From contig CBDAQB010000003.1 of assembly GCA_965198825.1 (NCBI GenBank), positions 1,302,001-1,366,000 on the forward strand: a stretch of 64,000 nucleotides of DNA. The letters run 5' to 3'. Each line of letters starts with the position of its first letter. Position 1 is the first letter of the stretch. Under the pieces are notes generated by a model. It was not told where the DNA came from, searched no databases, and saw only the letters and a list, made by a program, of their open reading frames with translations. Positions 36,441-46,125 of this stretch are shown piece after piece. This DNA is from BOG-908 sp965198825 (GTDB lineage: Bacteria > Pseudomonadota > Alphaproteobacteria > Acetobacterales > Acetobacteraceae). Both the position numbers and the translations under genes were made by a program.

Positions 36441-38027
36441 ATGTCCGACCCCGCCGCCGACACCATTCCGCGCGCCTGGCCTTTCGAGGAAGCCCAGAAG
36501 CTCGCCATACGCGCGGAAGAGCTCGCCAAACGCGAGGTGCTGTTCGAAACCGGCTACGGCCCCTCCGGTCTGCCGCACATCGGCACCTTCGGCGAAGTCG
36601 CGCGCACCAGCTGGGTGCGCCACGCTTACACTCATCTCACCGGCAAGCCGTCGCGCCTGCTCGCCTTCTCTGACGATATGGACGGCCTTCGCAAGGTGCC
36701 GGACAACGTGCCCAACCGGGATATGCTGCGCGGCTACATCGGCCAGCCGCTCACCCGCATCCCCGATCCCTTCGGCACACACGAAAGCTTCGGCCACCAC
36801 AACAACGCCCGCCTGCGCGGCTTCCTCGACAGCTTCGGCTTCGACTACGAGTTCGCCTCGGCCACGGACTACTACGCCAGCGGCCGCTTCGACGCCGCCC
36901 TCCGCCGCGTCGCCGAAGCGTTCGACGAAATCACCGCCGTCATCCTGCCGACCCTCGGCCCCGAGCGCCGCGCCACCTACTCGCCGCTGCTGCCCATCCA
37001 CCCGCGCACCGGAGTGGTCGAGCAGGTGCGCATCGACCGCGTCGATCCCGATGCCGCCACCCTGTTCTGGACAGACGGCGAAGGCGTTCGCCAGGAAACC
37101 TCTGTCCTCGGCGGCGGTGCCAAATGCCAATGGAAAGCCGACTGGGCCATGCGCTGGTATGCGCTAGGCGTGGACTACGAAATGTCCGGCAAGGATCTGA
37201 TCGACAGTGTGAAGCTCTCCGGCCAGGTCTGCCGCGTGCTGGGTGCGAGGCCGCCGATCGGCTTCACCTACGAACTGTTCCTGGACGAGAACGGCCAGAA
37301 GATCAGCAAGAGCCGCGGCAACGGCCTGGGCGTGGAGGACTGGCTCCGCTACGCGCCGCCGGAAAGCCTGGGCCAGTTCATGTTCAACCAGCCGCACCGT
37401 GCGAAGAAACTGTTCTTCGACGTCATCCCGCGCGCCGCGGACGAATATATCGCCAACATCGACCGCAGCCGAACCGAGGATGAAGCGTTGCTGCCTGGCA
37501 ATCCCGCCTGGCACATTCACGCAGGTTCCATTCCGCACGATGCAGGCAGCCCCATCCCGTTCTCCATGCTGCTGAACCTCGCGAGCGTCATCAACGCGCA
37601 GACGCCAGACATGCTCTGGGGATTCATCCAGCGCTATAACCCGCAAGCGACCCCCGAAAGCCAGCCGTTCCTCGCCAGGCTCGTCGAGCACGCCATCGCC
37701 TATTTCCAGGATTTCGTCCGCCCCAAGAAGAAGTTCCGCAACGCCGACGAGCGCGAACGCGAAGCGCTGTCGGACCTCGCCGAAGTCCTTGGCGCGCTCG
37801 ATCCGTCAACGCCTGCTTCGGAAATCCAGGACCACGTCTATGCCGTCGGCAAACGCCACGGCCTCGCCTCGCTCAAAGCCTGGTTCGGGTGCCTCTACCA
37901 GGTGCTGCTCGGCCAGGACGAAGGCCCGCGCTTCGGCGGCTTCGTGGCCCTCTACGGCATTCCCGAAACAATCGCCCTCATAGAAAACGCGCTCGCCCGC
38001 GCGCCGCATGTCGAAGTACCTGCCTAA
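36441..38027 (+). CDS. lysS: Class I lysyl-tRNA synthetase
   Basis: A 528-residue class I LysRS, the form found in archaea and many alphaproteobacteria, unrelated to the class II enzyme of Escherichia coli. The ATP-site motifs are GLPHIGTFGE (HIGT at 46-49) and KISKS at about 287-291. GGHHNNARLRG-like and FSMLLNLASVINA segments match the family, and the C-terminal third is the helical anticodon-binding cage. The ATG at 36441 is preferred over a TTG at 36432. It overlaps the next gene, an MprF-type protein, by 20 bp. Confidence 0.96.
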   Translation: MSDPAADTIPRAWPFEEAQKLAIRAEELAKREVLFETGYGPSGLPHIGTFGEVARTSWVRHAYTHLTGKPSRLLAFSDDMDGLRKVPDNVPNRDMLRGYIGQPLTRIPDPFGTHESFGHHNNARLRGFLDSFGFDYEFASATDYYASGRFDAALRRVAEAFDEITAVILPTLGPERRATYSPLLPIHPRTGVVEQVRIDRVDPDAATLFWTDGEGVRQETSVLGGGAKCQWKADWAMRWYALGVDYEMSGKDLIDSVKLSGQVCRVLGARPPIGFTYELFLDENGQKISKSRGNGLGVEDWLRYAPPESLGQFMFNQPHRAKKLFFDVIPRAADEYIANIDRSRTEDEALLPGNPAWHIHAGSIPHDAGSPIPFSMLLNLASVINAQTPDMLWGFIQRYNPQATPESQPFLARLVEHAIAYFQDFVRPKKKFRNADEREREALSDLAEVLGALDPSTPASEIQDHVYAVGKRHGLASLKAWFGCLYQVLLGQDEGPRFGGFVALYGIPETIALIENALARAPHVEVPA

Positions 38028-40119
38028 TCCCGCCGAGACTGGGAAGCAGGCCCAGCCGAAGGCAGTTCCACCGAAGCGGCAGCACCAGCGGCTTGCGCTT
38101 CTGGCTCGGCTTGCCCGTCACCTGCCTGCCGTCCTCGGCGTGGTTCTGCTGCTTGGCGCCATCTATGTGGTGCAGCGCGAATTCCGCCATCTCAACGTGC
38201 GCGACGTCGGCCACGCCCTGTCGGAAATCCCGCGCAGTTCGCTGATCCTGTCCGCAGGCCTGACGGTTCTGAGCTACGGCGTGCTGACCTTCTACGACAA
38301 GCTCGCCACCATCTACGCAGGCCACCGCGTCAGCTACTGGCGAACCGCGTTCGCATCGTTTTGCGCCTACGCCCTGGCGCACAATCTCGGTTTCGCCGCG
38401 GTATCGGGCGCCGCCGTGCGCTACCGCCTCTACGCGCACTGGGGCCTGACTCCGAGCCAGATTGCGAAAGTCGTCGCCTTCTGCAGCCTGACGTTCGGGC
38501 TGGGCGGCATGTCGCTAGGCGGCGCGATCCTGTTCGGCGAGCCAGGGGTCATCCCCTATTTCGGAACCCACTGGCCGCATTGGGCCTTCTGGATCCTCGG
38601 CGCGCTGCTCTGGATCGTCGTCGGCAGCTACATCACCCTCTCGAGCCTCTACCCGACCTTCCGCTTCCGCGACCGTGAAATCGACCTGCCGCACTGGCGC
38701 ATGGCGCTGGTGCAAGTGGCACTCGCAACCCTCGACGTCGCCGTCACCGCCTCGATCTTCTACGCCCTTCTGCCGCATGCGCACGGCCTGACCTGGCTGC
38801 GTTTCCTGGCCATCTATCTCGGCTCCTACGCCGCGGGCCTGGTCGCAAATGTTCCAGGCGGCCTCGGCGTCTTCGACACAGCCGTCCTGCTCGGCCTGTC
38901 TCCCTATTTGCCTGCGCCAGTGGTGCTAGGCGCCACCTTCGTCTTCCGCCTTTATTACTACATCATCCCGCTGTTCCTCAGCGGCGCGATGTTCGCCGCC
39001 AACGAAGTGCTCGTACGAAAGCGCGGCCTCGCAACCGTAGTCCCCGGCCAATCGCGCTGGAGCGAGCCCGACTTCGCAGTCGCCGCCTCGACAGGCGGCG
39101 TCGCCGTGTGCGGCGCCATGCTGCTCTCCATCGGCATGCTCGACACGCATCCCGACTACTCCTGGATCGATCCGGATTTCGCCGCTTTCGCCGCGAGCGC
39201 CGGCCAATTCGTGCCCTCGCTTATCGGCACGGTTCTGATGGTTCTCGCCATCGGCCTCTCGCAGCGCGTGACACTCGCCTGGGGTGCCACGATCATCACC
39301 CTTCTCGCAGGCGCCGCGCTGACCTTCCTGCAAGGCGAACCGACCTACGTCTCCGCCATCCTGGTCCTTGCCGCATTGTCGGTGGCGCCGTTCCGTGACG
39401 CGTACTACCGCCACGCCCGGCTGATCAGCAATCCGCTGCGCGCCAGCACACTCATCCCGGTCTTTGCTCTGCTCGTCAGCGTCATGTGGCTCGCAAGCTT
39501 CGAGCCGAAAGTGCGCAACCTGGCGCAAACCAGCTGGTGGGCCGTCGTGCTGTCGAAGAATGCGCCCATGCCGGTGCGTATGGCAGTCGGCCTCGCCGTC
39601 TGCCTTGCACTCGCAGCCCTGTGGGGCGTGATCCGACCAGGCCGTGTGCGTGCACTTCCCTGGAACAGCGAAAGCCGCCTGCGCTACGCCGCCCTCGGCC
39701 GCCTGCCGCCACCCGAAGCCGATGGCCTTGTCCTAGGCGAAGCCGGCCGCTCCGGCTTGCCATTCAGGCGAGTCGGCCGCGTCCTCCTCGGCCTGGGCGA
39801 CCCCGCCGGCGCCGAAAGCGACCGCGTCTCCGCCATCTGGCGGCTTCGCGACCTGGCGCAGCAGGAGGGCAGGGACGCCGCCGTCTGGCGCGCCGGCCCC
39901 GACTTCCTGAAAATCTACAGCGACCTCGGCCTCACCGCGATGCTCCTGGGTCCCGACGGCATGCCGGTCCCGGGGAGCGAAGCAGCACCCGCCCCGGCCG
40001 CAGGCAAGCCACGCCCAAGCACCGATTATTATCTCTGCTGCGTGGCGGAACGGGATCTTCACCTCCTTCTCCCCATGCTGCCGGCCCTCGGACGTCCCCG
40101 CTTCCAGACTGTCCTTTGA
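38008..40119 (+). CDS. mprF: MprF-like flippase with truncated lysyltransferase domain
   Basis: A 703-residue membrane protein with about 14 hydrophobic segments in residues 30-550, matching the flippase part (UPF0104) of MprF, including AHNLGFAAVSGAAVRYRLY and GLVANVPGGLGVFD. MprF adds lysine from Lys-tRNA to phosphatidylglycerol and flips the product. Here the C-terminal part starts as in MprF (VLLGLGDPAGAESDR, SAIWRLRDLAQQEG, FLKIYSDLGLTA) but ends soon after, with a Pro/Ala-rich stretch. Full MprF proteins are about 850 residues, so most of the second catalytic half is missing. It overlaps lysS by 20 bp; no clear ribosome-binding site is seen. Confidence 0.88.
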   Translation: MSKYLPNPAETGKQAQPKAVPPKRQHQRLALLARLARHLPAVLGVVLLLGAIYVVQREFRHLNVRDVGHALSEIPRSSLILSAGLTVLSYGVLTFYDKLATIYAGHRVSYWRTAFASFCAYALAHNLGFAAVSGAAVRYRLYAHWGLTPSQIAKVVAFCSLTFGLGGMSLGGAILFGEPGVIPYFGTHWPHWAFWILGALLWIVVGSYITLSSLYPTFRFRDREIDLPHWRMALVQVALATLDVAVTASIFYALLPHAHGLTWLRFLAIYLGSYAAGLVANVPGGLGVFDTAVLLGLSPYLPAPVVLGATFVFRLYYYIIPLFLSGAMFAANEVLVRKRGLATVVPGQSRWSEPDFAVAASTGGVAVCGAMLLSIGMLDTHPDYSWIDPDFAAFAASAGQFVPSLIGTVLMVLAIGLSQRVTLAWGATIITLLAGAALTFLQGEPTYVSAILVLAALSVAPFRDAYYRHARLISNPLRASTLIPVFALLVSVMWLASFEPKVRNLAQTSWWAVVLSKNAPMPVRMAVGLAVCLALAALWGVIRPGRVRALPWNSESRLRYAALGRLPPPEADGLVLGEAGRSGLPFRRVGRVLLGLGDPAGAESDRVSAIWRLRDLAQQEGRDAAVWRAGPDFLKIYSDLGLTAMLLGPDGMPVPGSEAAPAPAAGKPRPSTDYYLCCVAERDLHLLLPMLPALGRPRFQTVL

Positions 40120-40151
40120 CCAGCCTCCCACTCCTCGGAGCCTGAACCCGC

Positions 40152-42275
40152 ATGAACGGCGTCAAACGAAGATCCCGCTTGTCGGAAGGTCAGCCGCATC
40201 CGCTCGGCGCCACCTGGGACGGCCTCGGCGTCAACTTCGCACTGTTCTCGGCGCATGCCACGAAAGTCGAGCTCTGCCTGTTCGACGAAGACGGACAGAC
40301 CGAAATCGAGCGCATCGAACTTCCTGAATTCACCGACGAAGTCTGGCACGGCTACGTGCACGACGCGCGCCCAGGCACGGTTTACGCCTACCGCGTGCAC
40401 GGTCCGTACGCACCGCAGGAAGGCCACCGCTTCAACGCCAACAAGCTCCTGCTCGACCCCTATGCGCGCGCCCACATGGGCGAACTCTCCTGGCACCCGG
40501 AAGTCTTCGGCTACACCATCGGCGCCGCGAATCTCGACCTCAGCTTCGACGAACGCGACAGCGCGCCTTTCATGCCGAAATGCCGCGTCGTCGATCCCGC
40601 CTTCACCTGGGGCCGCGCACGCAAGCCGCGCGTCCCTTGGGAACAGACCATCTTCTACGAAACCCATGTGCGCGGCTTCACCAAACTCCATCCTGCCGTT
40701 CCGCTCGACATGCGCGGAACCTTCGCCGGCCTCGCGCAAAAAGAGGTCGTGGACTACATCAAGTCGCTGGGCGTCACCTCCGTCGAGCTGATGCCGATAC
40801 ACACCTTCATCAACGACGACGTGCTCCTCGACCGCGGCCTGACGAACTACTGGGGCTACAACACGATCGGCTTCTTCGCTCCCGATCCGCGCTACGCGCG
40901 CAACCAGGCTTTCGCCTTCGCCGAGTTCAAGGAGATGGTCGCCCGCCTGCACGACGCCGGTCTCGAGGTCATCCTCGATGTCGTCTACAACCACACCGCG
41001 GAAGGCAACGAACGCGGCGCCACCTTGTCCTTTCGCGGCATCGACAACGCATCCTACTACCGCCTGATGCCGGACAAGCGCTTCTACATCAACGACACCG
41101 GCACCGGTAACACGGTCAATCTGAGCCACCCGCGCGTCATCCAGATGGTCACCGACAGCCTGCGCTACTGGGTCGAAGACATGCAGGTGGACGGCTTCCG
41201 CTTCGATCTCGGAACCATTCTGGCGCGCGAGCCACACGGTTTCGACGAACAGAGCGGCTTCCTGAAAGCCTGCAGCCAGGACCCCGTGCTAGGCGGCGCG
41301 AAGCTCATCGCCGAACCCTGGGACCTCGGGCCAGGCGGCTACCAGGTGGGCGGCTTCCCTCCCGGCTGGGCCGAATGGAACGACAAGTTCCGCGACGAAA
41401 TCAGGACCTTCTGGAAAGGCGACGCCACAGCCAGCGTCATGGCGCCGCGCCTCTGCGCCTCCGCCGACATGTTCAACCGCCGCGGCCGCAAACCCTGGGC
41501 CAGCGTGAACTTCGTCACCGCGCACGACGGCTTCACCCTCAACGACGTCGTTTCCTACAATACCAAGCACAACCTGGCCAACGGCGAGAACGACCGCGAC
41601 GGCAGCGACAACAACCGCAGCTGGAACCACGGCGTAGAAGGTCCGAGCGACGACGAAACCCTCTGCAACACACGCAATCGCCAGATGCGAAACCTCATGG
41701 CGACCCTCCTGCTCAGCCAGGGCACGCCCATGATCCTCGCAGGCGACGAATTCGCCCGCACGCAGAACGGCAACAACAACGCCTATTGCCAGGACAACGA
41801 AATCTCCTGGGTGAACTGGGACATCGGCCAGCGCGGCATGTCCATGATCGGCTTTGTCCGCCTCCTTACCCAGCTTCGCCACGACTATCCCATCCTCCGC
41901 CGCGGCCGCTTCATGACAGGCGAATGGAACGAGGAATTAGGTGTGCGCGACGCCTCCTGGTTCAACGCCACAGGCGAATACATGACCCCGGCCGACTGGG
42001 TGGACGGCAACATGCGATGCTTCGGCATGCTTATGGACGGCCGCTCGCAAGCCACAGGGATCCGCCGCCGCGGCAGCGCCGCCACCATGCTCTTCGTGCT
42101 GAACGCTCACCACGACAACGTGCCATTTACCCTGCCGGACTGCACCGACGGCAAGCACTGGAAACTTCTCTTCGACACCAACACGCCGGACGCCGTGCGC
42201 GAAGAGCCATACAACATCGGCGATGTTTACGACGTCACCAACCGCTCGTGTCTTCTGTTCCGTCTCAACGCGTAA
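40152..42275 (+). CDS. glgX: Glycogen debranching enzyme
   Basis: GlgX cleaves the alpha-1,6 branches of phosphorylase-trimmed glycogen. The 707-residue GH13 protein has an N-terminal CBM48-like domain (GATWDGLGVNFALFSAHA) and a catalytic barrel. The conserved motifs are VILDVVYNHTAEG (I), DGFRFDLGTIL with the nucleophile Asp (II), LIAEPWDLG with the acid/base Glu (III) and FVTAHDGFTL (IV). GGAGC lies about 10 bp before the ATG. No other glycogen gene is present in the window. It follows mprF by 32 bp and is followed by a family A repeat. Confidence 0.95.
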   Translation: MNGVKRRSRLSEGQPHPLGATWDGLGVNFALFSAHATKVELCLFDEDGQTEIERIELPEFTDEVWHGYVHDARPGTVYAYRVHGPYAPQEGHRFNANKLLLDPYARAHMGELSWHPEVFGYTIGAANLDLSFDERDSAPFMPKCRVVDPAFTWGRARKPRVPWEQTIFYETHVRGFTKLHPAVPLDMRGTFAGLAQKEVVDYIKSLGVTSVELMPIHTFINDDVLLDRGLTNYWGYNTIGFFAPDPRYARNQAFAFAEFKEMVARLHDAGLEVILDVVYNHTAEGNERGATLSFRGIDNASYYRLMPDKRFYINDTGTGNTVNLSHPRVIQMVTDSLRYWVEDMQVDGFRFDLGTILAREPHGFDEQSGFLKACSQDPVLGGAKLIAEPWDLGPGGYQVGGFPPGWAEWNDKFRDEIRTFWKGDATASVMAPRLCASADMFNRRGRKPWASVNFVTAHDGFTLNDVVSYNTKHNLANGENDRDGSDNNRSWNHGVEGPSDDETLCNTRNRQMRNLMATLLLSQGTPMILAGDEFARTQNGNNNAYCQDNEISWVNWDIGQRGMSMIGFVRLLTQLRHDYPILRRGRFMTGEWNEELGVRDASWFNATGEYMTPADWVDGNMRCFGMLMDGRSQATGIRRRGSAATMLFVLNAHHDNVPFTLPDCTDGKHWKLLFDTNTPDAVREEPYNIGDVYDVTNRSCLLFRLNA

Positions 42276-42288
42276 GGAAGCAAGCGCG

Positions 42289-42399
42289 TTCTTTTTTGAA
42301 AAAAAGAACCAAAAAACTTCTACGACGTGGGACCGAGATCGGGGAAACGCCCAGCCCTAAGGTGGCAAAAGTTTTTTGCTTCTTTTTTTCAAAAAAGAA
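42289..42399. repeat. Family A paired-arm repeat, copy 8
   Basis: A full copy. The left arm ends CCAAAAAACTTCTACGACG, with one substitution against the consensus. The core reads TGGGACCGAGATCGGGG. It lies after glgX and before the split-transketolase operon, both on the plus strand, with 66 bp from its right end to the next ATG. Confidence 0.95.
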
Positions 42400-42465
42400 G
42401 TCCTTCCTACCCTTGCCTTACGTCCCACCCCTAGCCTCTACAACCTAAGCGTGCCATCCTCAGCC

Positions 42466-43239
42466 ATGCCCCTAACCCAGGACTCGCTGAACCAGGCGCG
42501 CCGAAGGCTGCTCGACATGCACTTGCGGGCGCGCGTCGGCCATTTGGGTGGCAATTTATCCTGCATCGATGCCCTCATGCTTCTGCACCATGAGACCATG
42601 GCGGCGGACGATCGTTTCATCCTCAGCAAGGGCCACTCCGCCGGCGCGCTCTATGTGACGTTAGCGTCCATCGGCAAACTGACCGATGCGGACCTCGACA
42701 CGTTCCACAAGGACGACACGCGCCTGGCAGGCCACCCGCCCGCGAGCGGCATCGATGGTGTCGCATTCGCAACAGGGAGCCTGGGCCATGGGCTGTCGCT
42801 TGCCGCCGGCTTGGCATTGGCCGCGAACCTGCAAGGTTCGGCACGCCGGGTGTTCTGCCTGACGTCGGATGGCGAATGGCAGGAGGGCTCCACCCTGGAG
42901 GCGGCCATTTTCGCCACGCACAGGCGGCTGTTCAACCTCACCATTCTCGTGGACCATAACGGACTTCAGGGTTTCGGAAGCACCGCCGAGACAGCGTCGA
43001 TGAATCCGCTGCACGAACGCCTCGCCGGCTTCGACTTCGATGTGCGCGTCTGCAACGGACATGACCTCGCCGCGATGCGCGACGCACTCGCCCCCGGCCG
43101 CGAAAAGCCGGTGCTGATCATCCTCGAAACGATAAAAGGCCACGGCCTACCTGACGTCGCGGGCACCATGCCGAGCCACTACCTGCCGCCGACCGAGGCG
43201 CAGCACGCTGCCGCCAGTGTCGCCTTCGGTGCCGCATGA
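42466..43239 (+). CDS. Transketolase-like protein, N-terminal (TPP-binding) half
   Basis: A 257-residue protein matching the thiamine diphosphate-binding half of transketolase. FILSKGHSAGALY with His57, GSLGHGLSLAAG with His108, SDGEWQEGSTLEAA and LVDHNGLQGFG are the usual cofactor motifs. It pairs with the next gene, which supplies the second half; split transketolases of this kind usually form a two-subunit enzyme moving a two-carbon unit. The ATG at 42466 is used, without a clear ribosome-binding site; the frame is open into the repeat. The stop overlaps the next ATG as ATGA. Context points to sugar-nucleotide chemistry, not the pentose phosphate pathway. Confidence 0.9.
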   Translation: MPLTQDSLNQARRRLLDMHLRARVGHLGGNLSCIDALMLLHHETMAADDRFILSKGHSAGALYVTLASIGKLTDADLDTFHKDDTRLAGHPPASGIDGVAFATGSLGHGLSLAAGLALAANLQGSARRVFCLTSDGEWQEGSTLEAAIFATHRRLFNLTILVDHNGLQGFGSTAETASMNPLHERLAGFDFDVRVCNGHDLAAMRDALAPGREKPVLIILETIKGHGLPDVAGTMPSHYLPPTEAQHAAASVAFGAA

Positions 43240-44162
43240 GGGACGCACTCTGCCAGGCGCTGGTGACCCGCGCCGGTGAGAACGCAAGGATGCTGTTCCT
43301 GACAGGCGACCTCGGCTTCATGGCGCTCGAACCGCTGCAGCAGAAGATGGGCGCGCGCTTCGTCAACTGCGGCGTCGCAGAGCAGAACATGATGAGCGTC
43401 GCGGCCGGCCTCAGCCACGAGGGTTTCGAGGCCTGGACCTACACCATCGCGCCCTTCTGCTACGCCCGCAGCTTCGAGCAGATACGTAACGACATCTGCA
43501 TGCACAAGCTTCCTGTGAAGCTGCTGGCGAACGGCGGCGGCTACGGCTACGGCGTCATGGGCGCGACCCATCACGCCCTGGAAGATTACGGCATCCTGCT
43601 GACCCTGCCTGGGATGATGGTCATGGCCCCGGCATTCGACGAGGACGTTCCAGCCGTCGTCGTCCGCACGGGGGAGAACTCCCGCCCCACCTACATACGC
43701 CTAGGCCGAGGCGAACCGCCGCGCGGCGCGGCCGTGCCCGAATACGCTCCATGGCGCTGCCTGCTGGAAGGCGAGTGCGGCGTCATGGTCGCTGTCGGCC
43801 CGCTCGCAGGATCCGCCTGGGCAACTCTGCAAGATCTCGAACCTGCCCATCGCCCCAGCTTGTGGGCCTTGTGCGAACTGCCTCTCGCTGCCGCGCCGCC
43901 GCCGCCGGCCCTGCGCAACGCTCTCGCATCGACACCGGCACTCGCAGTGGTGGAGGAGCATGTCGCTCAGGGCGGCGCAGGACCGGCCCTCTGCCTATGG
44001 GCCTTGCAGGAGGGCCTGTCTCTCCGTCAATTCATCCATCTGAGCGCCTCCAACGCGCCGCGAAGCACCTACGGTTCGCAACACTTCATGCGCGCACAGA
44101 CAGGATTGGATCCTGCCTCCATCGCCGCCGCGGCCAGTGCGATGGCGGATGCATGCCGATGA
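43236..44162 (+). CDS. Transketolase-like protein, C-terminal half
   Basis: A 308-residue protein with the pyrimidine-binding and C-terminal domains of transketolase. MLFLTGDLGFMALEPL and FVNCGVAEQNMMSVAAGLS contain the conserved Glu that activates thiamine diphosphate, and THHALEDYGILLTLPGM matches the family. It completes the active site with the preceding subunit. Both ends are coupled by ATGA overlaps (43236-43239 and 44159-44162). The final third is more variable, as in split homologues from polysaccharide and natural-product clusters. Confidence 0.9.
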   Translation: MRDALCQALVTRAGENARMLFLTGDLGFMALEPLQQKMGARFVNCGVAEQNMMSVAAGLSHEGFEAWTYTIAPFCYARSFEQIRNDICMHKLPVKLLANGGGYGYGVMGATHHALEDYGILLTLPGMMVMAPAFDEDVPAVVVRTGENSRPTYIRLGRGEPPRGAAVPEYAPWRCLLEGECGVMVAVGPLAGSAWATLQDLEPAHRPSLWALCELPLAAAPPPPALRNALASTPALAVVEEHVAQGGAGPALCLWALQEGLSLRQFIHLSASNAPRSTYGSQHFMRAQTGLDPASIAAAASAMADACR

Positions 44163-46123
44163 AGCCATCGGACTGGATCGATCCCCTGCAGGGTCCGATC
44201 CTGGTTCTCGGCGCAGGCGGTTTCGTCGGCGCCAACCTGCTTCGCAAATTGCTTCAGCACCGCAGCGATGTTTTCGGCGTCGTGCGTGGCCTCCCCGCCT
44301 GGCGCCTGGACGGAATAGACCGCCGCCACGTTCTCGAAGTGGACCTCAACGATCTCGCCGCCACCCGCAACATGGTCGAAAGCCTGTCTCCAGGCACCAT
44401 CTTCGATACCGTCGCCTACGGCGCTTATTCTTTCGAGACCGACCACGCTCTGATCTACCGCACCAACCTCATGGGCCTCGTGCAATTGATCGAGCTTCTC
44501 GCCGAGCGAAAGTTTTCCGCCTTCGTGCACGCCGGCAGCTCATCCGAATACGGCCTCAAATGCTCAGGCCCGCTGGAAAGCGAGTCGCTTCTCCCGAACA
44601 GCCATTATGCCGTCTCCAAGGCAGCAGCGAGCGAATATGTCAGCTACGCAGGCAAGGTAAGGCGCCTGCCGATCGTCAATCTTCGCCTCTACTCGGTCTA
44701 CGGCCCCTACGAGGATACATCGCGCCTCGTGCCGAATCTCGTTGCCAAAGCGATGGCCGGCACGTTCCCGCCCTTCGTGAACGCCGAGACATCGCGCGAC
44801 TACGTCTATGTCGATGACGTGTGCAATGCCTTCATCATGGCCGCCGCCAAGATGTCTCCCGACATCTACGGCGAGAGTTTCAACATCGGCACCGGCCGCC
44901 ACACCAATATGCGCGATCTCGCGGCGGTCACAACCGAGACATTCGGCATTGAGGAAGCGCCGGTATTCGGCACCATGCAAGGCCGGCAATGGGATCTCGC
45001 CGACTGGTATGCCTCACCCGACAAGGCGAACACGCTCCTCGGCTGGCGCGCCGGCACGCCGCTGCACGAAGGCCTGCAACGCACCGCCGAGTGGATCAAG
45101 GCGCTTGGCGCAGACGCTTTCGGAACCGCGACGAAACGCAACGCCGGCCCTCGCAGGCGCAGCCTCTCCGCCATCATCGCCTGCTACATGGATGGGCAGG
45201 CAATTCCCATCATGCACCAGCGTCTCACCGACGTGTTCCGCAAGCTCGACGTGGATTACGAAATCATCTTCGTCAACGACGGCAGCCCGGACGATTGCGG
45301 CGAACGCATCCTCGCCCTCTCCGCCACCGACCCCCACGTCGTCGGCATCACGCACTCGCGCAATTTCGGCTCGCAGATGGCCTTCCGCAGCGGCATGGAA
45401 ATGTCCGTCATGCAGGCCTGCATCCTCCTTGACGGCGACCTGCAGGACCCCCCGGAGCTGATCGAGCAATTCTATCCGCTCTGGATCGCCGGCAACGACG
45501 TGGTTTACGGCCGCCGTGTGCAGCGCGACATGCCCGTGCTGTGGGGCCTGCTCTACAAATCCTTCTACCGCATTTTCGCGCGCTTCAGCTACGTAAAGAT
45601 CCCGCACGACGCGGGCGACTTCTCGCTCATCGACCGCCGCGTCGTCGGCTGGCTGCTCCGCTGCCCCGAACGCGACCTCTTCCTGCGCGGCCTGCGCGCC
45701 TATGTCGGCTTCCGCCAGACAGGCGTCGATTACTTCCGTCCCAAACGCATGTTCGGCGACAGCACCAACAACCTGATGAAAAACCTAGAGTGGGCCAAGC
45801 GGGGCATTTTCTCCTTCAGCAACACACCCCTGAAAGTCCTTTCGACAGGAGGCGTCGCCTTGCTGGCCCTCTCCGTCGTGCTTGCGATTATCCTGATCCT
45901 TCTGCGGCTTCTGATACCGAACATCGCGCCACGCGGCGCCACCACCATCCTGCTCGCCTCGCTGTTCTTCGGCGCCATCAACCTCTTCGCCATTGGCCTG
46001 GTCGGCGAATATGTCGCCAAGATCATGGAGGAAGTGAAAGGCCGTCCCCGCCTCATACGCGCCGGCCTCATGCGAAACGGCGAACTCAGCCAGCTCCTGC
46101 CAGACGGCACCCTGCCACCCTGA
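44159..46123 (+). CDS. Fusion of NAD-dependent sugar epimerase/dehydratase and undecaprenyl-phosphate glycosyltransferase
   Basis: A 654-residue two-part enzyme. Residues about 1-320 form an extended short-chain dehydrogenase: VLGAGGFVGANLL (NAD loop), HAGSSSEYG, and the catalytic HYAVSKAAASEY (YxxxK). Residues about 334-654 form a family 2 transferase like GtrB/ArnC/DPM1: FVNDGSPDDCG, LLDGDLQDPPEL, GDFSLIDRRVV, then two membrane helices (about 560-630). Such enzymes charge undecaprenyl phosphate with one sugar. The fusion implies that one protein makes and loads the sugar. The ATG at 44159 overlaps the previous stop; an ATG at 44153 is an alternative. The membrane glycosyltransferase starts 2 bp after the stop. 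Confidence 0.9.
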   Translation: MKPSDWIDPLQGPILVLGAGGFVGANLLRKLLQHRSDVFGVVRGLPAWRLDGIDRRHVLEVDLNDLAATRNMVESLSPGTIFDTVAYGAYSFETDHALIYRTNLMGLVQLIELLAERKFSAFVHAGSSSEYGLKCSGPLESESLLPNSHYAVSKAAASEYVSYAGKVRRLPIVNLRLYSVYGPYEDTSRLVPNLVAKAMAGTFPPFVNAETSRDYVYVDDVCNAFIMAAAKMSPDIYGESFNIGTGRHTNMRDLAAVTTETFGIEEAPVFGTMQGRQWDLADWYASPDKANTLLGWRAGTPLHEGLQRTAEWIKALGADAFGTATKRNAGPRRRSLSAIIACYMDGQAIPIMHQRLTDVFRKLDVDYEIIFVNDGSPDDCGERILALSATDPHVVGITHSRNFGSQMAFRSGMEMSVMQACILLDGDLQDPPELIEQFYPLWIAGNDVVYGRRVQRDMPVLWGLLYKSFYRIFARFSYVKIPHDAGDFSLIDRRVVGWLLRCPERDLFLRGLRAYVGFRQTGVDYFRPKRMFGDSTNNLMKNLEWAKRGIFSFSNTPLKVLSTGGVALLALSVVLAIILILLRLLIPNIAPRGATTILLASLFFGAINLFAIGLVGEYVAKIMEEVKGRPRLIRAGLMRNGELSQLLPDGTLPP

Positions 46124-46125
46124 CC

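Noticed and set aside
36222..37130. Upstream extension of the DinG-type helicase reading frame (300 extra residues)
   Set aside because: It runs antisense through lysS and the family A repeat, has no homology-like content, and a family-like start with a ribosome-binding site exists at 36221.
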